A stretch of 64,000 nt of DNA from Rusavskia elegans. Its lineage: Eukaryota > Ascomycota > Lecanoromycetes > Teloschistales > Teloschistaceae. The translations under genes were made by a program, and so were the position numbers. Location: positions 20,772 through 84,771 of the forward strand of contig SAUG01000076.1 of assembly GCA_011316305.1 (NCBI GenBank). The letters run 5' to 3'. Shown piece by piece: positions 34,116 through 44,300 of this stretch. The notes under the pieces were generated by a model. The model searched no databases and was not told where the DNA came from. It was given only the letters and a program-made list of their open reading frames with translations. Position 1 is the first letter of the stretch. Each line of letters begins with the position of its first letter.

Positions 34116-37100
34116 ATGCTTTCTTCGAGATGCGGTACCACGCCAGATCATGCGCCGCAGAAACTGTCGAAGCCTCCGACAAATACATTGTCATCCAATC
34201 TGTTGGCTCCGACCAGACAGAAACCAGAGCCAGTTTCACCACTGACCGTTTCCGATGATAGTGCAGATGGTTACTTTCCCAACATGCCTGCCCAAGGAGA
34301 GCGTAGGGAGCGGCAGAACACACGCTCCAAGATCAGATCCTATCTGTATGGTCCTAGCCCGGAAAGCGGACATTCCCACTCTTCCGATGATGATGAGAGC
34401 AGTCCTCGGAGATTTGCCGACGTTGTCAAGCGTCGCCTCTCTCGAACCGACTCAGCTATATCACAAAGCTTGACTGTGGGCGCTGCATCGGCCGCATCCT
34501 CAACCTCGCGCTTGCACCTTGCTGACACTTCTTCTTCCGATGAGCATGACGCTGTCAAGGAGCAGATCAGGGAGAAAGTCTGGATCGATACGCTCGCTGC
34601 CCAGAATCACGTATCCACTCCCATTGACGAAGACAAGCATCCAGACTCTGTCATGTCTCCGATACGCAGGCGATCACTCTACACGCCCGGTATTGCAACA
34701 CGGTCTCCCGAAGATATCTTAAGAAAACCACCCCCACCGGAACAAATAAGATCGCAGGCAGACCGTGACTACTACTACAATCCAGCCTTGCCGAATTCTT
34801 CGCCGCTCTCCCGGCTCGCAAACCTTCGCTCTCCTCAAAACGGAAGATCGACACCGTCCGAATTGGATTACAGCCATCTTGGTGCACTTCAGCTAGGAAC
34901 ACTGCGTGTCACCAATGGCACTGCGTCTCCAGCTCCCCAAGAGCAAGATACCAGCCTTGCCCCCACCTCCGCTTTGGATACAACATCTTATGACGGTTTC
35001 TATGAGCCTTCCGATGGTGGCAGAAGTGAACCAGATGGATCTCTGACCATGGGAGATCTTATGAAAGATTCCTTACCCAGGTCCCACGACAGCTCACATG
35101 GCACAGCGGCATTACCAACGGAGGCTACTATGTATGCCGTTGCTCGGCCTAGCTACATCACTTCAGACCGTAAAGTTCATGATCGACATGGTAGCCGAAC
35201 AGGAAGTTTTGCTTCAATTCAAAGCCTCACAACGAGTCACAAACCTATCAAGAGGAAACCCCTACCTGAGGTGTTTTCTGCTGGTCGCCATGAGAGTTGT
35301 TGTAGTGGGACAGCTCGTCCTACGTCGGAGTTCTACAGTGATCACTATCTTATCGAAAACAGGGCGTACCTTGGCCGCAATATGCCTGCCACCCCAACGG
35401 TCCAAACAGACACTATCGAACACAAGAGCTTTGGTCCCATGAGCAGTCAAGAGCTTCAACCAGAAAGTTGGAGGTCATCCATCCCGGGCGCCGACCAACT
35501 ACCTCGAAACAAGGGGTCCAGAGAAGACGCGTTTTTAAAGCTCACAAGAAACCAAACTGTCAGAGATGAGCTTGGCGGTGTTGATGACACACATCGAAAC
35601 CCACCTCACGAGTCTCGTTTTGATAGGCAGCATGTCGATAGTGGTTATAGCTCCAACATATCAGTCGAGTCTACCCAGATGCCTACCTCGAAAGCAGCCT
35701 TAGACTCAACAGCGCCTTCGGACGGATCAGCACTCTTGCATTCGTCTTGCCCTCGTCTTCTTCAAACTCCGCGGGAATCGAAGCCGATGCGGTGCTCTCA
35801 GGGTAGTAATGAGAGTCATAAAGACACGAAGCTGAATCCTGGGACCCAATATTCGTCGAATAAGCAAAAGAGTCCTATAGCAAACAGGGAAACAGAAAGG
35901 TCGCCCTTGAGTAAAGGTCCAGACCATTCAGCAGTCCAGAAACAACCCCCAAGTCCTGAAAAGCCTCGACGACTGCAGAAGAAACGACCGAAGTCGCAGC
36001 CACCGTTGCACCGCACTCCGATGTTGTCGGATTCGTTACTGAGCAGCATCAATATTCCTCCGGTGCCTACAGGAATCGCTGCTCTTCATTCCGAACGCGT
36101 AGCGAGACTACCTCCCAACGACCATACATATGCAAACCTCCAACATATTGAGGCATACGATATGCCTGAGAATCTAACGTCAATGACTGCTCAGACGCGC
36201 TTTCCGTCTCCCATGCATGGATCTGAGAATTCCCTGCCAAGGGATCGACCTTCTGTCTTCCAGAAGCTGGCCTCGAAAGCAAGGTCCAGGTCGCGGTCCA
36301 GACCGAGAGTCACGAAAAGTCCTTATCACTCTGACGACGAACCTGCCAAGTCAGATATTATGAGGTCCCCAAGCTGGTCCGACTACGGCAACAAAAAGAA
36401 GACGGAGCCGCGGAAAAAAGCAAGGTCGCGGTCCAGACCGAGAGCCATGCAAAGTCCTCGTCACACGGACGATGAGTCTGCCAAGTCAGATATTATGAGG
36501 TCTCCAAGCTGGTCCGAGTACGGCAATAAAAGGAAGACGGAGCAGCGGAGAAAAGCAAAGGCTGAACGTGAGGTCCAGAAACAAATGAAACGCGAGTCAT
36601 CATGCGATCCCGAGGCTGGGTCACGATCCAAATCCAGATCAAGATCAAGGTTCAGGTCGCGGTCAAGAAAACGGTCGTCCCAAGGTGAGCCTGTCCCGAC
36701 GCTTACAGATTTTGGCACGGTCAGCGAGTCCCTCGGAGCCGGCCCATACGACATTGCCACGGCCAGCCACGCACCAAGTCACCAATCACCACGCAGCCAA
36801 CTCCAACCACACCAGATCAATACAGCAAAATCTCGCGTAGATCCGAAGGCCGCCGTATCTATGAGTCCATTCGAACGTGGTCGGCATAGAAGCCACACCT
36901 CGGCCACTGTACCAGTGAGCGAAGGCATTTACGTCAGTACGGGTGCTTTGCCCAAGCCCGATCGACCTCGCAGCATGTACTTCGAAGCAAGGCCTATCCC
37001 GGCCATGGCGATGGCGGACTTGACCCAAAGAAGATCTATCTTACCCAGGACTAATGGCCAAGTTCTGACCAGCAACGCTAAAAAGATAAACACAGCCCAG

Positions 37101-38219
37101 CAAGTCTCGTCCAGAACTCTCGGTCTCGCTTCGAATGCTGGCTATGAGGGAGTGAGTAATTCATCAGTTGAGCCCGAGAAGGAGTCCCAGTTAGCTCCTA
37201 CTAATAAAGCCTTGACAACCGACAAGAACGACACAATGGAGGAGCTGATCGATAAGTTGCTTGAGGCGCCTAACCATGAAGCGAGAGAAATTCTCATGGA
37301 GCAGATGCGGCAAGTAAGGCAAAAACCGATGGCAGAATCGAAGGCTGCCAGTCAGCATCCCAACAGGAGCACGAACAGCTCATCGCAGGAAGACGCCAAA
37401 GGGGCGCTCAGTCCGTCGACTCCATCGATAGGCACTACTGAGCAACGATTCCGGACAACAGAGACAGGAGAGTCCAAAGCAGTCAAGGCTATAGCCAAAG
37501 ACCATATCCGTCATCACAGCATGTTTGTCAATGTACCCCGGATACCTCCGCTCCCCAGGGCCGAAGATCTACATGATCAGGAGACTCAAAGGTCCATGGA
37601 ACAATCCCGAAGGAGTAAAACGCTTGTGGCGCCGCAGACGCCCGCTTTGGAACCGACCAAGACGGATCTTTGGGCAGGTTGTGCGATACAGACAGAACAC
37701 CGAAAAGCGATCGAGTCAGGTAGCGGTTGGGATGCTCACCGGTTAGCTTGGTCAAGCCGGCGAAAATCTGCGGGAGAAGCTCTACTTGTGCAAAACAGAC
37801 CTTCGGGCATGATGTCTCCCATGACTTCCGGCGACATGTCGAGAGAGGTGGAAGGACCGCCTAGCATGTCTCGAGCAATGACTGCAGGCATGGAGCAGCC
37901 GGCTGTGGCCAAGGATAGTCAAAAGGCCTTCCATAGACCTTGGGCGCTGTCACAGGGTCAGGTGGCCTCTGACGGCGATGCTACGGGCGGTCTGCAAAGC
38001 AGCAGCAAAGTGGCGGCGACCACGCAAACGTTTGAGCGGCGATCTGGTCGGTACGAAGGAGGTCTGCTCTTTGGCTACGAGAAGGGGTTTGGCTTGGGGG
38101 GTAGCGCAGGAACGAGGAGCACGACGAAGACGGGGGCAACGAGGAAAAGTCTGCAGATGAGCCAGGGGTTTGGGGTTGATTTGAGCGATGTGCCTATATT
38201 TGTCGCTCCATCGAAGTAG
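34116..38219 (+). CDS. Large disordered RS-rich fungal protein (1367 aa)
   Basis: Single-exon protein of 1367 residues, not recognised by name. It is rich in Ser, Pro, Arg and Asp and mostly disordered. The ATG at 34116 is used because the longer frame upstream has only a GTG. Features: N-terminal phospho-site-like segments (SRTDSAISQS); at about residues 725-810 two tandem copies of a 45-residue unit containing SRPR and SDIMRSPSW; directly after it an RS run (KSRSRSRFRSRSRKRSS); a short predicted helix at about 1040-1065 (NDTMEELIDKLLEAPNHEAR); and a C-terminus YEGGLLFGYEKGFGLGG then GFGVDLSDVPIFV. The C-terminal motif and the helix look most conserved. RS content suggests SR-kinase substrates or RNA/cytoskeletal scaffolds; this is inference. 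Confidence 0.85.
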   Translation: MLSSRCGTTPDHAPQKLSKPPTNTLSSNLLAPTRQKPEPVSPLTVSDDSADGYFPNMPAQGERRERQNTRSKIRSYLYGPSPESGHSHSSDDDESSPRRFADVVKRRLSRTDSAISQSLTVGAASAASSTSRLHLADTSSSDEHDAVKEQIREKVWIDTLAAQNHVSTPIDEDKHPDSVMSPIRRRSLYTPGIATRSPEDILRKPPPPEQIRSQADRDYYYNPALPNSSPLSRLANLRSPQNGRSTPSELDYSHLGALQLGTLRVTNGTASPAPQEQDTSLAPTSALDTTSYDGFYEPSDGGRSEPDGSLTMGDLMKDSLPRSHDSSHGTAALPTEATMYAVARPSYITSDRKVHDRHGSRTGSFASIQSLTTSHKPIKRKPLPEVFSAGRHESCCSGTARPTSEFYSDHYLIENRAYLGRNMPATPTVQTDTIEHKSFGPMSSQELQPESWRSSIPGADQLPRNKGSREDAFLKLTRNQTVRDELGGVDDTHRNPPHESRFDRQHVDSGYSSNISVESTQMPTSKAALDSTAPSDGSALLHSSCPRLLQTPRESKPMRCSQGSNESHKDTKLNPGTQYSSNKQKSPIANRETERSPLSKGPDHSAVQKQPPSPEKPRRLQKKRPKSQPPLHRTPMLSDSLLSSINIPPVPTGIAALHSERVARLPPNDHTYANLQHIEAYDMPENLTSMTAQTRFPSPMHGSENSLPRDRPSVFQKLASKARSRSRSRPRVTKSPYHSDDEPAKSDIMRSPSWSDYGNKKKTEPRKKARSRSRPRAMQSPRHTDDESAKSDIMRSPSWSEYGNKRKTEQRRKAKAEREVQKQMKRESSCDPEAGSRSKSRSRSRFRSRSRKRSSQGEPVPTLTDFGTVSESLGAGPYDIATASHAPSHQSPRSQLQPHQINTAKSRVDPKAAVSMSPFERGRHRSHTSATVPVSEGIYVSTGALPKPDRPRSMYFEARPIPAMAMADLTQRRSILPRTNGQVLTSNAKKINTAQQVSSRTLGLASNAGYEGVSNSSVEPEKESQLAPTNKALTTDKNDTMEELIDKLLEAPNHEAREILMEQMRQVRQKPMAESKAASQHPNRSTNSSSQEDAKGALSPSTPSIGTTEQRFRTTETGESKAVKAIAKDHIRHHSMFVNVPRIPPLPRAEDLHDQETQRSMEQSRRSKTLVAPQTPALEPTKTDLWAGCAIQTEHRKAIESGSGWDAHRLAWSSRRKSAGEALLVQNRPSGMMSPMTSGDMSREVEGPPSMSRAMTAGMEQPAVAKDSQKAFHRPWALSQGQVASDGDATGGLQSSSKVAATTQTFERRSGRYEGGLLFGYEKGFGLGGSAGTRSTTKTGATRKSLQMSQGFGVDLSDVPIFVAPSK
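36288..36551 (+). repeat. Tandem 135-bp in-frame duplication
   Basis: Two direct copies of 45 codons inside the RS-rich gene, starting at 36288 and 36423. Both encode SRSRPR, a short variable part, a DDE(P/S)AKSDIMRSPSWS core, then YGNK(K/R)KTE. Differences are mostly synonymous or conservative, so the reading frame has been maintained since the duplication. Confidence 0.9.
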
Positions 38220-38464
38220 GGTCGGTGAGGGTCAACCTGGAGTAATTCCAGTATCGTGATATCTCTCGGATATTATTAATGTATTCGACAGGAATTACTC
38301 GACAGAGTCAAGCGGAGATTACATCCCAGTCAAAACCACTTTATTGGAGTCCTCTGCCACGAACATGCAAGCAGGGGTGGGTTGCGACGTCGAATCATAT
38401 GTATCGGTTCGCTTCAAATACTTTATTCTGATTAGTCCCAGATGGAGTGACGGTGTGAGCGGTG

Positions 38465-38482
38465 GAAGATTCTCGAACTTTC
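38465..38482 (+). promoter_or_regulatory. Heat-shock element (four perfect inverted nGAAn units)
   Basis: The sequence GAAgaTTCtcGAActTTC fits four contiguous alternating GAA/TTC units with exact 2-nt spacing, the binding site of trimeric Hsf1. It lies 170 bp before the TATA box and 325 bp before the HSP20 ATG. Confidence 0.88.
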
Positions 38483-38652
38483 GCCGCATTTGGTAATTTC
38501 GGATTCCATCCTCTTGCCACCACGTGATTCGGATCACACGAGAAGACACTCGTAGGCACATGAAGATTCCAGACGCTTACAAGTAGAATTGATTGTAAGC
38601 AGGATGGAAACTTCAGGTAGTATCAAGTAGAATCTGAAGTCGACACGGTTGG

Positions 38653-38659
38653 GTATAAA
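38653..38659 (+). promoter_or_regulatory. TATA box of HSP20 gene
   Basis: TATAAAT, about 150 bp before the start codon and downstream of the heat-shock elements. A leader of about 120 nt rich in C/A with no ATG before 38680 fits. Confidence 0.7.
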
Positions 38660-38807
38660 TTCAGTGCCCGTCGCAAGTCATGAACCATTATTCCCATTAA
38701 ACAACAATCAAACCAAACACGATCCTAGATACACTCTAGACCTTTCCCACCACATCTCAACTTCGCTCTACTATCCTCACTTTCACCACATAAACTCCAG
38801 AAGCAAC

Positions 38808-39557
38808 ATGCAGACCTGCCGAATCCGATCAATCCCTCGTGCTTGCAAACCACTCACCACCATCACTGCACCGCAGTCTGCACGAACGATGGGCACTTTC
38901 TTCCCTCACTTCCCATCTCACCCATTCGCACTCTTGACCCAGGACTTCGACTCTCTTTTCCCGTCGGAAAGCTGGATGACCCGCCCACAGCACCTGCCTC
39001 GACCATTCGTTCCCAAGGCCGACGTTCGAGAAGACGGCGCAGCCTACACACTGGGGCTCGAGCTTCCCGGCCTCAAGCAGGAAGACATCAACATCGAATT
39101 CGTCGACGCCAATACTCTTGTCATCGCTGGAAAGACCGAGCGAGCATCAACTCAGACCAACGTTGTTGACATAAAGGGCAAGGGGAAAGCCATCGAGGGC
39201 GCATCATCACCGAACACCATCGCCGCCGACGATGCATCGGAAACGTCGTCCAACTACCACAAAGCCACCGTCGAGGACGAGTATGTCGATGCCGGGGCTG
39301 AGAAAGAGGGAGCTAGCACCACGGCGCAAGACGCACCGACACCAGCTGCAACCAATTCGACGGAAGTGGCGGCCGCTCCAGAAGAGCCAGAATCCAAGTA
39401 CTGGGTCAGCGAGCGCTCCGTCGGCGAGTTCCGGCGAACATTTAGCTTCCCCGGCAAGGTAGATCAGGAGGCTGTCAAGGCAAGCTTGAAGAATGGGATC
39501 CTGAGCGTTGTGGTGCCCAAGGCCGCCAAGCAGCAAAGGAAGATTGCCGTTGAATAA
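38808..39557 (+). CDS. Small heat-shock protein, HSP20/alpha-crystallin family
   Basis: 249-residue cytosolic or mitochondrial holdase chaperone, single exon. The ATG at 38808 is the first in frame; the longer open frame upstream begins at a TTG. A second Met at residue 28 (MGTFFPHFP) could be a cytosolic start, since residues 1-27 are Arg-rich and look like a weak mitochondrial presequence. The alpha-crystallin domain begins at about residue 68 (PKADVREDGAAYTLGLELPG, EDINIEFVDANTLVIAGKTE). It is interrupted by a low-complexity Ala/Thr/Ser/Glu insert at about 115-200, and ends with SVGEFRRTFSFPGKVD ... ASLKNGILSVVVPK. Such an insert is known in fungal HSP30-type proteins. Regulation: strong upstream heat-shock elements. 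Confidence 0.93.
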   Translation: MQTCRIRSIPRACKPLTTITAPQSARTMGTFFPHFPSHPFALLTQDFDSLFPSESWMTRPQHLPRPFVPKADVREDGAAYTLGLELPGLKQEDINIEFVDANTLVIAGKTERASTQTNVVDIKGKGKAIEGASSPNTIAADDASETSSNYHKATVEDEYVDAGAEKEGASTTAQDAPTPAATNSTEVAAAPEEPESKYWVSERSVGEFRRTFSFPGKVDQEAVKASLKNGILSVVVPKAAKQQRKIAVE

Positions 39558-41318
39558 AGGAAGGACCTAGGAGGAGGATGATATCATATGGAGGGCTTGT
39601 GTTTGCATTTGCATTGACATGGATGGAGCGAGCAGGGCATAGCCAGCGAAGCCGGCTCATGGTCTTTTAGCGATGGAGTTTTTGGATTCTTGCATTGATG
39701 TAATAATAGAAATGGAAAGCAAAACATGTGAATGAAACAAACAATCTGTTTTCCTATCGTGAGTCCTTTCGCTTCTCGAAACCAACACTGGTGTTACATT
39801 ATTCCTGGACCACTCGGTATGTATCGGAGGCAGTGAACGACCCAGTAAATTCCGTGATGTTTATTGTTTCGAAGTCGTGCCCATGCCCAAGGCGCAACGT
39901 TCCGCGCTTATCGAAAGTCGTAAGCCGAAAGGGAGCCAGATATTTGTAGGTACCTAGGCGCTGAGGGCGTTACAGATGCATCTCTCCTTCAGGGACTGTA
40001 ACAGCACAGCGCAAGTTGAAACCAAGGGTCCGTCAGGCATAAGCAGCGAGGCGAAGATTGACGTGAGGCGCGAAGCCGATCGGAGAGTTTGATCCTCCGT
40101 CTGGCGGGACAGGGATTCAGGGGGGAAAAAGGGGCGGTTGGACAGGTGAAGGATAAAAGCGTGGTACTTCTGTAGTCCTAATCCGTACAGTACTGATCGG
40201 AGTGCGATATCTGTGACGGCTTCGCTAGCGCCAACAATAGTAAGGCAATAATACCTTAACTATTTCCATCTCATGGGTAAGTAGGCGGGACAGCGGGCGT
40301 TTGGGTTGGTCTGAACGGCAGGTACGCACACGGTAGTCAGGGGTTTAAGCTGACTGCTGCTTGCGGCCGCGAATCATGATTCATGAGTCCCTGCTGCGAG
40401 ATAGTTTAGGGATGATGCGAGACAAACAGACTCACCGCTTGCAGAAATGCAGAGAAAGGGATCAAGCCGTCCAAGCTTCAATCCAAGGCGCCAATCATGC
40501 CCCTGATAGGCCCATCCCTCGACAGATGATCTCCTACTTTCATCTGGTCGGTCCAATCAGCTTCTCGGTCTTTAGATCCAGGGTCGTAATTCTTCCGTTG
40601 GTCGGATGATATGATGCTGTGGGGGTATCGATTGACGCTGGAGTTAAATAAGCTTTACCTGGGATTATTAATATTGACGGCTGCATCTCGCTGGCGTGAT
40701 CATTTGCTACCTTCCCGGGGCAATAATTAACCATTCAACGATGGCGTCGATGGTTCAAAGCAGCTGCTAGGCTCGTCCTTGGCGGAGAACTAAGCGGTAG
40801 CTGCATGATCGCCGCCCGTCAAGATTACCTAAGCTTGCCTAAGGTACCTAAGGTACGCTTGGAGGGGTTCGTCATCTTAGTGTGTCCTTTCATACCGTCA
40901 CCACCGATCCACACCTCACTTGGCCCCCAGTCTCATTTACCTTACCCTCGTTACCCTACCTTCCCGAGCGACCTAGCTTTCTCGACACTACTACTACTGC
41001 GGAGTGGTTGCTTTCTTGCATATTGTTTCTGCACTCGTCTGGGGACTGCAGTAGTACCGCCTGCACACGACTCCAACCGTTCTGCAACGGTCGAAACGGC
41101 TATCCTCGACCTATATCTTACACACCGCCCCCCTGTGTACTCTCTTCCGACCCCGTACTTCAGTAGTACCGCGTTGGCGCCGACCTCCTCCCGAGGCCTC
41201 AACATCATCACTTTAATCTCTCGGCCCGTCATATCATCATTCCGTGTGCTCCCCATCCTTGGTGCCCCGATGCTGTTTTAGCCGTCGCTGGTCGATTGCT
41301 CTCCTCTCCCCAAAGGTC
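39558..41318. promoter_or_regulatory. Long intergenic region and leader upstream of RhoGAP gene
   Basis: 1.76 kb without a recognisable gene. CCTAAGGTACCTAAGGTAC occurs at 40838-40856, and a TAGGTACCTAGG palindrome at 39947-39958. From about 40890 to 41318 the plus strand is strongly C/T-rich with frequent CCCC and CTCC runs, as in long fungal 5' leaders. Short open frames at 40361-40609 and nearby have no motif. Confidence 0.5.
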
Positions 41319-44300
41319 ATGCCTGTATCACCTCGTACTGCCACACAGTATCAGCAACCATCACGATACCACGAATTCACCGTCCCCCGAACCCGCTCCA
41401 ATGTCGTGCCGGCTGGTAACAGTGCCCGCAGCCCCTTGCAAGTCAGCCAAAGCTATACCATGACCTCGAATCCTAATGGACCCATCACGATCAATGACTC
41501 GACGGCATCTTCGACCGCTTACCTTCCTTTGTCGAGTTCACACTCTTCACCCCACTCGCCTCTCTCCCCAACACTCCACGATCAAGACCAACCGCAATCG
41601 CCGCGAGATCATCTCGGCCGTCCCCCTACGACGGAATCACCGGGAAGAGAAGGGGAAACCGTCGGTTCACCAGAAAACATGGATTCCGCCAACGCACCGC
41701 TGAAGGCCGACCCATATCATCAGGGTCGGAACATCTCCGAACCCGTACCTCTATCCAGGTCTCTGGGGAACTCGCCACCAGTATCGCCCGTTCGAACAGC
41801 ATCCACCTCCTTCGCTAGCAGTACCATTCGCCCGGACCTTCGCTCTATCCCTCGTACGTCATCAATCGATTCTGCCATCTCAACCATGTCGTCAGCAACC
41901 TCACATTCCCACAAATCGTCCCAAGACTCCAACATGTCCAGCGCAACTGACATAACGCATCTAATAAATACAGCTGGATCGGCAGAAGCCTTGATTCAGC
42001 ATCTTTTGAAGGAAAAGCAGCACTCAACCGCGCAAAATGCTCAGTTGTGGAAGTTGGTGGATAAGCAGCGGACCCTCGTCCTGGGACTTAATCAAGATCT
42101 AGAACGAGCTTTGAAAGACAAGGAAAGGTATAGGAAAAGGCTCAAGGATCATCTGGCGCAAATCCCGCCAGTCCCAAACGGTACAGTGCAGAATGGTAGA
42201 CTCGACCCAAGAGCGGACAGCCAGTCGCCTGTAGGTAATTCGAGCGATGCAACACCTATACAAAGAAGTAGAGAACGGGATACAGTCATACTAGATCCAA
42301 GGAAAACAGCGCAAGAAAGTAATAGGCCCTCTGAAGAAGCCGCCGAAGCCGACGAGATGGTGGAGACAAGTGCTGCAGGCCCAAGTATGTCAGCTGCGAG
42401 TGGTGCAAACAGCCCTCCTACGGCTGCGACTTCCCACAGTGGCCCAACAACTAAAGAGAGAAACGTTGCGCGAATCCAGACCACCAACCTCGATCAGTTC
42501 AGAACGAAACCAACAGACACGTCCAGCATTATGGCACCTGCGTCTCAATCCATCGATGCTGTCGTATCTCCGAACAGCTTTACAGCGAAACGCTCCTTAC
42601 CTTTTGCACAAAAGGCTCCTCCGAACCCGTCGTTGCAATTGACCGAATCCACCCCCACCAGCAGTACCCACGAGAGGGGTCAGCCTCCCTCTCGAAAACT
42701 TCCACCAGCACCACTGAAACTCCGTCCCGCACAGCAAGAGGCCCAATACGGGCCTGAGGATCACTCCGGATCGGAGTACGAAGATAATGTGGAAGTGGAC
42801 GAGTTGCCTGCCTTCGAACGAGGAAGGAAGAAAACAAGGCAAGAAGACGATCGCGAAAGAGAGGCGGCCTTACTGAGGGAACAATCGGATCGTAGCAGAT
42901 CCGAGAAATCTAAAGGTTCCAAGCCGCCAGTCGAGCCAGCCAAGTCAAGTGCGTCACAACCGTCAATGCCCTCGGCCATCAAGAGTCTATCTCCTGAGGA
43001 TCACCCCATGCCGGACGGCTCTGGCTACCTTACTACACCTGCCTCTTTGGCCAATGTTCTCAATCCATCGGACACCCGGTCATCTGCAATTCAAACACGG
43101 ACTCTTGCGGCGCTCCCAATAAGCCCAGGACTGCCTGTTAGCCCTCGCCCGATCGATCGCCCTCTCAAATCACCAGCCCCAAGGATGGCTCGGGATGGTT
43201 ACGGAGTGTCCCCACCAGCATCTCCGAGAAACGGCTTCGTGGGATTGCCGCTTTCTCCTAGAGCTCCAAGGCAACCAATCCCGATGCCGCCACAAACCCC
43301 AATGTCACTGGTTTCGCCAATGGCGACAGCACCCGAACCTCGCAAAGAGCCGAATGCAGAGTCTGAGCAATCGAATAAATGGAAGGAATCGCAGGGCGAG
43401 CACCATGTCATTGACGATTCAGATTTAATGGACCCAGCAGTATCGGAGACAGATATACCTCAATCGAGGGGTATCTTTCGAGGTCTGATATCGGAGACTT
43501 ATCCTGATCTTCTGATTCCACCCAACGCTCTTCCGTCCATCAGCGTCAAAGTTAACTCGTCGCGGCTAAAGCCGTCACGTCTTAGTTGTTTGGGCAATCG
43601 AGGATCATCCGAAGACGAGCCCGTATTCACTCTTGGGGTATCCGCGAGATCGGACATGCGGGAATTGTGGCAGGTGGAGAAACCTCTCTTGTCGTTACCT
43701 CATCTCGATCATCAACTCAAAAAGACCACCGCTTTTGACGCCAAGCTGCCCGATCGGTCACTGTTCAGTGGCCACGCACCGGCCAGAATTGACGCCAGAA
43801 GGTCAGCATTGGAAAGGTACTTCGAGACTATACTCGATACTCCAATGGACGAGAAAGCTGCCGTTGTTCTCTGTCGATATCTTTCAACGCATGCAATCGA
43901 GCCGACAAGCGACGAGAACATGAGTAGTGATTTGAACACCAACCCGGGCTCCCCAGTCAAGAAGGCTCCGGATGGAAGGCTCGTCAAAGAGGGCTATCTG
44001 ACCAAACGTGGCAAGAATTTCGGTGGTTGGAAGGCCAGGTTTTTTGTTCTTGACGAGCCAGTCCTGCGCTACTACGAGTCGCCGGGCGGGACACTGCTCG
44101 GAACTATCAAGCTGCAAAACGCTCAAATCGGCAAGCAATCTGCTCAACATTCTTCTCAGCCAGCTTCGCAAGGCGCTGAGGATGGTGATAGCCAGTACAG
44201 GCATGCTTTCCTCATCTTAGAACCGAAACGCAAGGACTCGAACAGTTACGTGCGTCATGTGCTGTGTGCTGAGAGCGACGCGGAGCGGGACGTGTGGGTT

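Larger units (their letters stand above)
38220..38807 (+). promoter_or_regulatory. HSP20 upstream region
   Basis: 588 bp ahead of the HSP20 start codon. It holds a perfect four-unit heat-shock element (38465-38482), partial elements at 38562-38574 and 38607-38614, an AGGGG stress-response-type pentamer at 38373-38377, and a TATA box (TATAAAT) at 38653-38659. Together this is a textbook heat-inducible promoter. Confidence 0.75.
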
